In this document: positions 1 to 7,327 of the stretch, piece after piece
How positions within the stretch are numbered: position 1 is the stretch's first letter
Layout of the letters: every line of letters starts with the position of its first letter
NCBI GenBank assembly: GCA_030626645.1
Contig: DAOUTP010000037.1
Span: 1 to 11,758 of the forward strand
Direction of reading: 5' to 3'
Origin: Candidatus Cloacimonadota bacterium
GTDB lineage: Bacteria; Cloacimonadota; Cloacimonadia; Cloacimonadales; TCS61
Length of the DNA stretch: 11,758 nucleotides
Notes under the pieces: model-generated
Told to the model about the DNA's origin: nothing
Database searches by the model: none
The model's input: only the letters and a program-made list of their open reading frames with translations
Position numbers and translations under genes: made by a program

Positions 1-753
1 CTGGGAATATGTATTTTAAATATTCTATTTTATCTCCAGATCATAAAAACCAATCCTCTATTCAGCTCCTTGCAGATCGTGCTTGATATTGTTTTTGCTA
101 CTATTGTTGTTCATCTTACAGGAGGGTTGAACAGTTCTTTTGTATGGATATATTTGATCGCTGTAATTACTGCAAGTATAACAATTGAGAACTCCGGTGG
201 CATAATTGCGGCTATGATCGGTAGCATGTGCCTACTGATACTGATCTTAATGTATAACTTTGGTTGGTTAAGTCCTGTTGATGGAGTGGAATTTAAGGCT
301 GATATTCCAACCCAAACCATTTTCCTTCTCTCTTATACAGGTCTTTTTAGTGGAATAGCTTTCATCTCAAGTTATATAAGTAATATACTGAAACATTATT
401 CTACTTCATCGAAAAGAAACACAGAGTTTTTAACTGATCAGAAAGTTGAACTTTCAGGTATAGAAGTAGAATTGCTAACTAATAAAAAGCTTCTGGAAAG
501 ATATCAGGAAGTTGTGCATGAAACTGCTTTAATTTCCGGATTAGATCACGACCTTAATAATCCACTTACTATAATTTCTCTATCAATTCGTAGAATAATT
601 AAAGCTGCCAATGATTACAATGATGAAAAATTAGAGAAAGCTGGTAATCAAATGACTGAAGCAATAAATAAAATAAATGAGATATTGATAAAATTTCAAA
701 AATTAAAACAGCTGGATTTGATCCAGGAAGAACGTAATAAACAACAGGGATAG
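1..753 (+). CDS. Membrane sensor histidine kinase-like protein lacking the ATPase domain (5' partial)
   Basis: The frame is open from base 1, so the true start lies left of the window; 250 residues are visible. The TTG at base 70 is not a credible start because hydrophobic membrane sequence continues upstream of it. Five hydrophobic segments (about residues 1-16, 24-42, 48-63, 66-85, 107-131) include a TGGLNSSF loop followed by a WIYLIAVI segment, resembling the multi-pass sensor module of PilS-type kinases. A charged, probably coiled-coil linker (about 137-175) leads to an H-box, HDLNNPL, with the presumed phospho-acceptor His183 (codon 547-549). About 68 residues follow, enough for the two DHp helices. 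The protein then stops at TAG, with no N, G1 or G2 boxes of an HATPase_c domain. It lies 3 nt before the response-regulator gene, so the two are surely co-transcribed. It may be a phosphotransfer or dimerisation partner rather than a kinase. Family assignment is good; function is inferred. Confidence 0.8.
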   Translation: MGICILNILFYLQIIKTNPLFSSLQIVLDIVFATIVVHLTGGLNSSFVWIYLIAVITASITIENSGGIIAAMIGSMCLLILILMYNFGWLSPVDGVEFKADIPTQTIFLLSYTGLFSGIAFISSYISNILKHYSTSSKRNTEFLTDQKVELSGIEVELLTNKKLLERYQEVVHETALISGLDHDLNNPLTIISLSIRRIIKAANDYNDEKLEKAGNQMTEAINKINEILIKFQKLKQLDLIQEERNKQQG

Positions 754-756
754 ATT

Positions 757-1608
757 ATGAAAAAGCATGTATTAATTGTTGATGATGAGCAGACAATTCG
801 TGAATTGTGTAAAGAGCTTCTGGAAGAAGAAGGTTATAATATTACTTTAGCTGTTGATGGACAGGATGCTATCGATAAGATGGATTTCGATGTATTCGAC
901 CTGTTTTTGATAGATATGGCTATGCCCCGGATCGGGGGATTAGAATTGATGAAAATGATCAAACAGAAGCAACCACTTGCCGTAGTTGTGATACTTACAG
1001 GTTTTTCCAGCATCGAGGGCGCTGTTAAAGCTGTACATGCTGGTGCTTTTCAATACTTATCTAAGCCTATTAATTCGGAAGAACTTTTCGAAGTTGTAAA
1101 AGCTGGTGTCCAGCATTCAGGAGACCTTTACGGACCATTACAAAAAGCGTTTGAGCCTGGAACGGATACAGTCCAAAAAGGTGAGCCTATCATACTTCAT
1201 GGTTTCTCTCCGGAAGAAAAGGTAGATTTTATGACTTTAGGAAGGAAAAAAAAATATGAGATCGGTGACGATATTCCAATTGGGGATGATAATTCCGGAT
1301 CTATCGCTATTGTAGAAAGTGGAGAAGTTTCTGTATGGCATAATAATGCGACTATTGACTACTTACAGAAGTGGGATTCTGCTGGTGAAGAAAGCTTCAT
1401 TCTTACAGGATCTTCAATTATTACCTTACGTGCTGAATCAAAAGTTACAGTAAGACATTTTGATAGGAAAAAAATATTGGATTTCTTTGCTTATAAAGGC
1501 GAGATATTACTGAAACGTTTTATGATCAATCTCGTAAATTGCTCTTATTTCAAATGGCGTAAAGCTATTCAAAGAATTGTAATGTTAAAACTAGTTACTG
1601 GAGAGTAG
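757..1608 (+). CDS. Response regulator: REC domain plus degenerate cyclic-nucleotide-binding-like domain
   Basis: A cytoplasmic two-component response regulator of 283 residues. The receiver domain (1-120) has the full acceptor site: acidic pair Asp9/Asp10, phospho-acceptor Asp53 (in LIDMAMP), Thr81 (in ILTG) and Lys103 (in LSKP). After a linker, residues 147-245 read like a CNB/Crp-type beta-roll: FSPEEKVDFM, then YEIGDDIPIGD, then IVESGEVSVW, then GEE and a final FDRKKILDF stretch. The phosphate-binding cassette keeps Gly-Glu (210-211) but lacks the usual Arg-Ala, so classical cAMP binding is doubtful. No helix-turn-helix, AAA+ or enzymatic output domain is visible; the C-terminal 40 residues are basic and helical. 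A Shine-Dalgarno AGGGA lies at 746-750, inside the end of the upstream gene. Phosphate presumably comes through the upstream sensor or a third kinase. The REC call is very secure; the CNB call is moderate. Confidence 0.88.
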   Translation: MKKHVLIVDDEQTIRELCKELLEEEGYNITLAVDGQDAIDKMDFDVFDLFLIDMAMPRIGGLELMKMIKQKQPLAVVVILTGFSSIEGAVKAVHAGAFQYLSKPINSEELFEVVKAGVQHSGDLYGPLQKAFEPGTDTVQKGEPIILHGFSPEEKVDFMTLGRKKKYEIGDDIPIGDDNSGSIAIVESGEVSVWHNNATIDYLQKWDSAGEESFILTGSSIITLRAESKVTVRHFDRKKILDFFAYKGEILLKRFMINLVNCSYFKWRKAIQRIVMLKLVTGE

Positions 1609-1817
1609 TTCCTTCAAATAATTATCTAAATAATCGTGTTGTAACATCCTTGTAATTGTAAACTTTTTTATGTTAGAAAACACACAATTTATCATTTTTC
1701 ATATTTATTGCCTGATATTCCCTTTTATTTCAAGTCTTTATAAGTTTACAGTTATAGCATAGTAATTGATTTCTAATTCCATATCTCCATAAAATTTAAT
1801 TAGTTAACAAAATATAC

Positions 1818-1846
1818 TTGACACTATAACTAAAAATCATATTTAT
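1818..1846 (+). promoter_or_regulatory. Candidate promoter of the pilus cassette
   Basis: A perfect -35-like TTGACA lies at 1818-1823, followed 16-17 nt later by an AT-rich TATTTA/ATTTAT (about 1840-1846), only a fair match to TATAAT. It is 66 nt upstream of the pilT start. The extended word TTGACACTATAAC recurs almost exactly at two other transcription-unit starts in this window, which supports its being functional. Confidence 0.5.
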
Positions 1847-1879
1847 TGTAATTGAAAAAGATTTATCTACATAAATTTT

Positions 1880-1883
1880 GGAG
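1880..1883 (+). promoter_or_regulatory. Ribosome binding site that decides the pilT start
   Basis: GGAG ends 6 nt before the ATG at 1890. An in-frame TTG at 1878 would place the Shine-Dalgarno inside the coding region and leave no site upstream of itself, so the ATG is preferred. Confidence 0.75.
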
Positions 1884-1889
1884 ATCATA

Positions 1890-3107
1890 ATGAGTTTGTC
1901 ATTTTTATCTGAGATGCAAGTTGCATTAAGTGAGTATCTCACTGGTACAACAAGATTCCAAAACATCAATAAAATGATCGCCTTCAACGCAGCATGGAAA
2001 GAAGAAGCATACGAATGTTTGCGTACTTTAATGATCCATATGAGAGAAATTGAAGCCTCTGATATAGATTTTGGTGGACCAGGGTCCAATAATAAGGTCT
2101 GGTATAGAGTTTTTGGTACTAAAGCACCCTCTGATGATGTGCCTAGTTTTACACAAGATGAAATAACGGCTATTTTATTAAGCATTTTAAGCGATGATCA
2201 GAAAGTAATGTTATTTAATAACAAAAATGTTGATATCTCTTTGGGATTAATTCTTAAAAAAGGTGAACGACCAAATCGTTTTCGCGGTGACATATATTAC
2301 GAGAGTAATACATTGGTTGCAAATTTTCGTAGAATTAATCAAGAACTTTTCGATCTTGAGCAACTAAAATTCCCTGAAATAATTAACAAACGATTCGATC
2401 TTAATTTTGAGAAATCCGGATTATTTCTCGTTACAGGAATTACAGGTTCTGGTAAAAGCAGCACTTTAGATTCCATAGTAGACATGAACAACAGGATGAA
2501 TCATGCTCATATTATTATAGTCGGAAATCCAATAGAGTATGTTCATAACTCTATTAAATCAATAGTTAGACACAGAGAAATTGGTGAAGATGTATTAAGT
2601 TTTCAAGAAGGAACTATTCAGGCTTTAAGACAGGACCCCGATATCATTGTTGTTGGAGAAATGAGGGATCCTGGAACAATAGCTACAGTTTTGGAGGCAA
2701 CCGATAGTGGACATAAGGTTTTTTCTACGTTACACACAAGTTCTGCTGTGGACAGTCTTCACCGTATTGTCGCTGAGTTTCCACCACTTGAACAAGAACG
2801 TGTTAGATTCCGTCTAGCTGATACATTAAAAGTGATAATTTCACAAAAGCTCGTACCCGATAAACATGGCAAGCTTGTTATGGTTAAGGAAGTTCTTTCA
2901 GTAGATTCATCAGTTCAAGCTGCAATACGAAACAAGAATATTGGTGAAATATACCAGATGATAACTGAGGGCAAAAGAAAGGGTATGTTATCAATGGAAC
3001 AAGAGCTATTCACAAACTATAAAACAGGCATTATTACAAAGGAAGTAGCTATGAATTATGCAAATAATAAAAAGCGGATGCTTCATCTGCTAACTTATTC
3101 TTCATGA
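1890..3107 (+). CDS. pilT: PilT-type type IV pilus retraction ATPase
   Basis: A cytoplasmic hexameric ATPase of the secretion NTPase superfamily, 405 residues against about 345 for classical PilT. Roughly 42 extra helical residues precede the N-terminal PAS-like domain (about 43-170). The catalytic core has Walker A GITGSGKSS (183-191, Lys189), Walker B in DPDIIVVGEMRD (249-260, Glu257) and the His box TLHTSS (280-285). AIRN (345-348) matches the start of the PilT-specific AIRNLIRE retraction motif and argues for PilT over PilB or GspE; the zinc-binding tetracysteine of many PilB/GspE proteins is absent. One oddity is the Asp box, usually EDPIE: here it reads GNPIE (212-216), losing the first two acidic residues but keeping Glu216. 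It leads the cassette and ends 10 nt before the PilM-PilN gene. As the only pilus ATPase here it implies that a PilB extension motor is encoded elsewhere. Confidence 0.92.
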   Translation: MSLSFLSEMQVALSEYLTGTTRFQNINKMIAFNAAWKEEAYECLRTLMIHMREIEASDIDFGGPGSNNKVWYRVFGTKAPSDDVPSFTQDEITAILLSILSDDQKVMLFNNKNVDISLGLILKKGERPNRFRGDIYYESNTLVANFRRINQELFDLEQLKFPEIINKRFDLNFEKSGLFLVTGITGSGKSSTLDSIVDMNNRMNHAHIIIVGNPIEYVHNSIKSIVRHREIGEDVLSFQEGTIQALRQDPDIIVVGEMRDPGTIATVLEATDSGHKVFSTLHTSSAVDSLHRIVAEFPPLEQERVRFRLADTLKVIISQKLVPDKHGKLVMVKEVLSVDSSVQAAIRNKNIGEIYQMITEGKRKGMLSMEQELFTNYKTGIITKEVAMNYANNKKRMLHLLTYSS

Positions 3108-3117
3108 GAGATAAATA

Positions 3118-5223
3118 ATGGCTAAAAATAAAGAAAAACTTGCATTCGGGATTTATAAAGACGGGCTAAAGGTAAAAATAGCTCAGCTTTCTCTTTGTAA
3201 CGGCATTGTATCTGTTCAAAGTTTGGAAGAAACTATGTTATCTTCTGCACTCTTCCGCCAAGAAGTGGAAGATAAGGATGAAGCAGTTCTTCCATTAGAA
3301 CAACAAGAGGATGAGATCAAACTTTCAGAATTATCTGAAATTGAAGATGAGGACTTTTCATTACCAGAGATATCAGAGTTTGAAAGTTCTGATAAATTTG
3401 ATGGTTCAGAAAAAGAAGATATGTTGCCAGGTTTGCGTGATCTGCAGAATTTCCTACAGCAGTTCCCACTTGAAAGAGGAAAAATATCTTTCAATGCAAA
3501 TGATGAACAAATCTCATATTTCCAATTTGATTCTTCATACGGAACAAACAATCTTCATAAACGCCTTCTAAAAGAATTCTTTTCAAAAGATGAGATTAAG
3601 GCAAATAATTATTCTTTCGATTATATTTTGAATCCTGATAAATCTGGATTTGCCTTTGTACATACTGGAAAGTTTAGGCTTTTCCACGCCTTAAGAGATG
3701 TAAACCTCATCCTATCTAAAGAAAGATATTTTTACAACCATATTGATACAAATGAAGTAGCTTTGATTAATCTGGTTAATCATAATTATGACTTTACTGA
3801 AGATGAATACAGTCTACTTTTATATATTGGTTTTGATTACAAGGTTGGTATTGTTCTAAGAAACGGTATTCAAATAAAAACATTCCCTATTATTGTTCCT
3901 GACAGTGATGAAGTATCTATGAGAGAAACTCTCTACTCTAAAGTACTTCTTGAGCAAGATATTTCCAATATCCACATTACAAAAAATATAATTTTAGCAG
4001 GTGATAGCACTACTGATGAAGATTTGGAATACTTCCGCTCCGCTGCTCAAGAAGGTGATAAGATAGCAAGGATCGATCTTGGGCGTCTGGGTATTCAAGA
4101 AGGAATGGAAGACAAGATTACACCTGAAAAAATTGCCCAATATGCTATCCCAATTGAATTAGCCTGGAAAACTTTAGAGCCTAAGAATAAAAATTTCAGC
4201 TCAACAAATCTTTTACCGAATAGAGTAATTGAGAATCAGAAGTATTTTAAAATTGCCTGGCATGGTTTTTTGGTTCTGGCAGCTATCTTCTATTTTGCTT
4301 TTTCAGGCACTATTAAAAATCTAGAGTTAAAACAAGATATTGTTGATTATCAAAAAAAGAACTATCAGGTAGAACGTGAACTTACTAAGAACCGTGAACT
4401 TATATCAAGACTTAATGAGATTAAAGCCAAATTGAATGTTCTTAAAGCAAACATGGCTAAAGTAGATATGCTCACAGGAAATAGAAATCAATGGAATCAT
4501 ATTCTTGATGTATATTCTAAATCTCTGAATAAAAACAGATTGAGCTGGTTCAGTGACATCTCAAGTAACGACAAGGGGTTCACTGTTGATGGGTATACAA
4601 CAAATAGACGTGCAGTAATTGCTTTTTCTAAACTCTTTCCGGAAAGCAGGATTACAAACGTATCAAAAAGAGAAACACAGGATCTTACTATTTGGAAATT
4701 TAATATTTATAGCAACTACCCTGATCCAGAATCATGGAAAAGCATTGCAACGGAAGAGACGGAATCAATGAAACCGGCTCAACAGGAAGAAGCCAATATA
4801 GAGAAAATTGATGAAAAACCAGAGACAGAAGTAATTACTGAAGCTCCTGAAGAAATTACCGGAAAATATCATTTAATTCTTTCTTTATATTTTTCAGGAG
4901 ATATCAATAGTGCATTTGATCAATTCAGGGAATTTGTGAAAAGTTATCCGCAACATAAAATGGCCTATAATGCAAAATATTTTATCGGTGAATGTTTATA
5001 TTTAATGAATCGTTATACTGAGGCAAGAGAGGTATTGGAAACGGTTCACAAACTAAACGGTAGTAAATCACCAGATGCACTCATTATGCTTGGTAATTGC
5101 AGTGAAAGAGAAAATAACCTTAAATTGGCAATACAATATTGGAACACACTAATTGAGAAATATCCTGATAATGATCTTTCAAAAGCTGCACAGTATAAAA
5201 TAGACAAGACCAAAGGTAAATAA
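3118..5223 (+). CDS. PilM-PilN-TPR fusion, inner-membrane pilus alignment protein
   Basis: A 701-residue fusion of normally separate alignment-complex subunits. Residues 1-355 look like the cytoplasmic actin-like PilM fold, interrupted by an acidic low-complexity insert (about 48-103). The motif NLLP (364-367), typical of the PilN N-terminus, precedes one membrane helix (about 379-397), a coiled coil (about 400-445) and a PilN-type periplasmic domain to about 540. After an acidic linker, residues 582-701 form about three TPR units like those of YbgF/CpoB (GDINSAFDQFREFVKSYP is typical). GspL has a comparable M+N architecture, but the TPR tail is not part of PilN or GspL as I know them. Both nucleotide-contacting loops of PilM are degraded: GIYKDGLKVK (11-20) and LLLYIG (233-238) lack the expected Asp, so ATP binding is doubtful. 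Its neighbours pilT and pilO-pilP fit this role. Domain order is confident; the role of the TPRs is unknown. Confidence 0.85.
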   Translation: MAKNKEKLAFGIYKDGLKVKIAQLSLCNGIVSVQSLEETMLSSALFRQEVEDKDEAVLPLEQQEDEIKLSELSEIEDEDFSLPEISEFESSDKFDGSEKEDMLPGLRDLQNFLQQFPLERGKISFNANDEQISYFQFDSSYGTNNLHKRLLKEFFSKDEIKANNYSFDYILNPDKSGFAFVHTGKFRLFHALRDVNLILSKERYFYNHIDTNEVALINLVNHNYDFTEDEYSLLLYIGFDYKVGIVLRNGIQIKTFPIIVPDSDEVSMRETLYSKVLLEQDISNIHITKNIILAGDSTTDEDLEYFRSAAQEGDKIARIDLGRLGIQEGMEDKITPEKIAQYAIPIELAWKTLEPKNKNFSSTNLLPNRVIENQKYFKIAWHGFLVLAAIFYFAFSGTIKNLELKQDIVDYQKKNYQVERELTKNRELISRLNEIKAKLNVLKANMAKVDMLTGNRNQWNHILDVYSKSLNKNRLSWFSDISSNDKGFTVDGYTTNRRAVIAFSKLFPESRITNVSKRETQDLTIWKFNIYSNYPDPESWKSIATEETESMKPAQQEEANIEKIDEKPETEVITEAPEEITGKYHLILSLYFSGDINSAFDQFREFVKSYPQHKMAYNAKYFIGECLYLMNRYTEAREVLETVHKLNGSKSPDALIMLGNCSERENNLKLAIQYWNTLIEKYPDNDLSKAAQYKIDKTKGK

Positions 5224-5224
5224 A

Positions 5225-6106
5225 ATGAATTATGCATTAAGAAATACACTTATTCTTTCAATTTTGTTAGTTTTGGTAGTTGTAGGATTCCTTTTGGGTA
5301 ATACTTCTTCTGTAAAAAAGCTCAAGGTAATAAAAACTACTTATGAGAGTAATCAAAAACAATTAAATGATCTTAATGCAGCAAATCCGGATATGAAAGA
5401 TCAGGAACTATTTGTTAAAGCACTGAAAGATCTTGAAAAAAAAGTACAAAGAGAAAGTAAACTTATTCCTCAGAAAAACGATCCAACAATAACATATAAA
5501 TATTTACTGGATATTTGCGATAATTTCAGTCCAAATTTAAAATTCAATTTTATTTATAATCGATTAAATAAGATTGAGAATATCAGCTATTTTACATATA
5601 CAATTGCCGGAAAGGCACCTATACGTTCTTTCTATTCATTTATTTATCAGATCGAATGTCAATATATGCTTTATGTTATCGAATCAATAAAGATAAATGA
5701 AGATGTAAAAGATGAAATTTCAACCGGAGATATTAATTTTACGATTGTACTAAATGCATATTTCGAAGAAACAGCACCTGAACTCGGTGAAATTCCATTT
5801 AGAAAATTGAAATATAAAAATATAGCATATGATCCTTTCTATTCTAGAATTCATGCACCTATGCCTGATGAAAAGGAACAAGAATTCTTAGATATCTATT
5901 CTGCCGGTATGATTGGATTAACTCCTAATAAAATATTCATGAAAGATCGAGTTGGTAGAATACATATTCTTGAATTGGGTGATAAAGTAGCATATGGAAC
6001 TCTTGAATCTATCAATTGGAAAGAGCAATATGCAATATTTAAATTGAATGAAATTGGCATAAATAAAGATAAAAAGATTTATTTGAATGAATTAAAAGAG
6101 GATTAA
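5225..6106 (+). CDS. PilO-PilP fusion, periplasmic pilus alignment protein
   Basis: This 293-residue protein has an N-terminal membrane anchor (about 7-25), a heptad-rich helix (about 30-85) and an alpha/beta region (about 90-180) with SYFTYTIAGKAPIRSFYSFI-like features of the PilO ferredoxin-like domain, where a strand is followed by a helix that scans substrate or partner. After a proline-rich linker, residues 222-290 match a PilP-type small beta-domain (KIFMKDRVGRIHILELGD, then repeated strand-turn units), which in PilP contacts the N0 domain of PilQ. Classical PilP is a separate lipoprotein; here there is no lipobox and the domain is tethered through PilO. The start lies 1 nt after the previous stop, with AAAGG at 5212-5216 as ribosome binding site, so translation is probably coupled. 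PilO assignment rests on architecture and position more than on sequence; the PilP part is moderately clear. Confidence 0.78.
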   Translation: MNYALRNTLILSILLVLVVVGFLLGNTSSVKKLKVIKTTYESNQKQLNDLNAANPDMKDQELFVKALKDLEKKVQRESKLIPQKNDPTITYKYLLDICDNFSPNLKFNFIYNRLNKIENISYFTYTIAGKAPIRSFYSFIYQIECQYMLYVIESIKINEDVKDEISTGDINFTIVLNAYFEETAPELGEIPFRKLKYKNIAYDPFYSRIHAPMPDEKEQEFLDIYSAGMIGLTPNKIFMKDRVGRIHILELGDKVAYGTLESINWKEQYAIFKLNEIGINKDKKIYLNELKED

Positions 6107-6107
6107 A

Positions 6108-7295
6108 ATGAAGAAATTAGTTAGCCTTCTTATTCTCCTGTGCTTTGTTCTTACCTTATTTGGTCAGGAACAGAATAATAGAAAGATCAATGAAGAAGAG
6201 TTGATAACGATCTCCCGTGAAACAAATTTTGTAGCTGCTCTAAAAGCTATCGAATATCTTTCTGTGGATTTCGCAGGAAAGAATATTTTGAATACAAGCA
6301 ATTTCAATCAACCAATAGGTATTTCTGTGAATCAATTGCATTGGTATGAAGCCTTAATGTTAATAACCGGTTATCATAGTCTTTTACTTGAGGAACGTCC
6401 TGGGGTTTATCTTATTAGAGACGTGGAAATTGCAAAAAAGGAAGATACTACTGATCAAAAACTGGTAATAACACCAAATTCACAACAAGTTAGAATATCC
6501 GCTATATTCTTTAAGGCAGACAGATCTCTCTCTAAAGAGGTGGGAATCAATTGGCATACGCTTATAGATGGTAACATACACGTCAACTTAAGCGGAGCAG
6601 ACGATATGGGAGATGAAATTATTGCTGCCAGTATTGATGAAAGTATGCCGGAAATTTTTGATATAGGAAATGTTACCGTTGCTCTTGATGCACTTCTTAA
6701 AATCGTAGAATCTTACCAGAGAGGGGCAGTAGTTGCCAGACCAACTATTACAGTTATTTCGGGTAAAAAAGGATTTGTTCAAGTTGGTCAAGATTTCTCG
6801 ATAAAAACCTTTGATCAAGCTGGAAATGTTATTGATAAATTCTATGAAACCGGTATGATCCTGACTGTAACTCCAAAAATACTCACCGAAAATGAAAATC
6901 AAGCAATCCATTTAACGATGGAAATAGAAAAAAGTTCTGCTATACCGGGTGCATTAACCACTATTATCAATAAAAGCAAATCTAGTACCGATGTTCTGTT
7001 GTACGATGGTGAGGAAACTGTTATTGGAGGGTTGTATGACAATGATACAAAATTTGAGAGATCTGGTGTTCCCATTTTGAAAGATCTGCCATGGTGGGTA
7101 TTTGGACTTCGTTATATTTTTGGTCGAACCAGTAAAGCAATATCCTCCAATGAAATGATAATTATTTTAAAAGTAGATATTGTAGATAAAATTAGTGAAA
7201 GAAAATTAAGTTCTCCAACTGTTGAAGAGCAAATTAAGGAAGGCAGAATAAAAAATACTCAAGCCGATGAATTGTTTGAAGAAGACAGAAAATAG
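6108..7295 (+). CDS. pilQ: Short PilQ-type outer-membrane secretin
   Basis: The gated outer-membrane channel through which the pilus fibre leaves the cell. The 395 residues begin with a signal peptide (1-19, cleavage probably before Gln20; no lipobox). A single N0/STN domain (about 30-105) is followed directly by the secretin core (about 126-360). Core landmarks are VRISAIFFKA (128-137), VARPTITVISG (209-219), the glycine pair VIGGL (305-309) and VPILKDLP (321-328), the near-invariant secretin signature. A charged tail of about 35 residues ends the protein. Typical PilQ proteins are 600-900 residues with AMIN domains and a KH-like N1 domain between N0 and the core; neither is visible here. 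The start is 1 nt after the pilO-pilP stop, with AGAGGA at 6097-6102. Last gene of the cassette. It could also be called GspD-like, but neighbours favour PilQ. Confidence 0.88.
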   Translation: MKKLVSLLILLCFVLTLFGQEQNNRKINEEELITISRETNFVAALKAIEYLSVDFAGKNILNTSNFNQPIGISVNQLHWYEALMLITGYHSLLLEERPGVYLIRDVEIAKKEDTTDQKLVITPNSQQVRISAIFFKADRSLSKEVGINWHTLIDGNIHVNLSGADDMGDEIIAASIDESMPEIFDIGNVTVALDALLKIVESYQRGAVVARPTITVISGKKGFVQVGQDFSIKTFDQAGNVIDKFYETGMILTVTPKILTENENQAIHLTMEIEKSSAIPGALTTIINKSKSSTDVLLYDGEETVIGGLYDNDTKFERSGVPILKDLPWWVFGLRYIFGRTSKAISSNEMIIILKVDIVDKISERKLSSPTVEEQIKEGRIKNTQADELFEEDRK

Positions 7296-7298
7296 AAG

Positions 7299-7327
7299 AA
7301 AAGTTTTATTATTTCAATAAACTTTTT
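7299..7327. terminator. Candidate bidirectional terminator between convergent genes
   Basis: AAAAGTTTTATT and AATAAACTTTT pair across a 5-nt ATTTC loop with one bulged T, flanked by A and T runs on both sides. It fills the 13-nt gap after pilQ and overlaps the last codons of the convergent aldolase gene. The stem is almost entirely A-T, so strength is uncertain. Confidence 0.4.

Larger units (their letters stand above)
1609..1889. other. AT-rich intergenic region, no gene seen
   Basis: The gap between the signalling pair and the pilus cassette has stop codons in all frames and no convincing ORF. No GC-rich hairpin terminator was found after the response regulator; only a weak ATTAT/ATAAT pair is visible near 1620-1640. 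The last 75 bases hold the pilT promoter candidate and ribosome binding site, listed separately. Confidence 0.6.

Noticed and set aside
70..72. TTG as a start codon for the first gene
   Set aside because: The frame is open to base 1 and encodes a hydrophobic segment upstream; the gene is simply cut by the window edge.
1802..1807. AGTTAA near the pilT promoter as a second SOS-type operator
   Set aside because: The partner arm TTAACT at the right spacing is missing, so it is only a half-site in AT-rich sequence.
1878..1880. TTG start for pilT
   Set aside because: It overlaps the GGAG ribosome binding site that is correctly placed for ATG 1890.
1796..2185. Reverse-strand open frame over the pilT 5' end
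   Set aside because: No ribosome binding site or recognisable protein; it is the shadow of a clear ATPase gene.
3216..3571. Open frames on both strands over the acidic part of the PilM-PilN gene
   Set aside because: They arise from the low-complexity Ser/Glu-coding stretch and show no protein features of their own.
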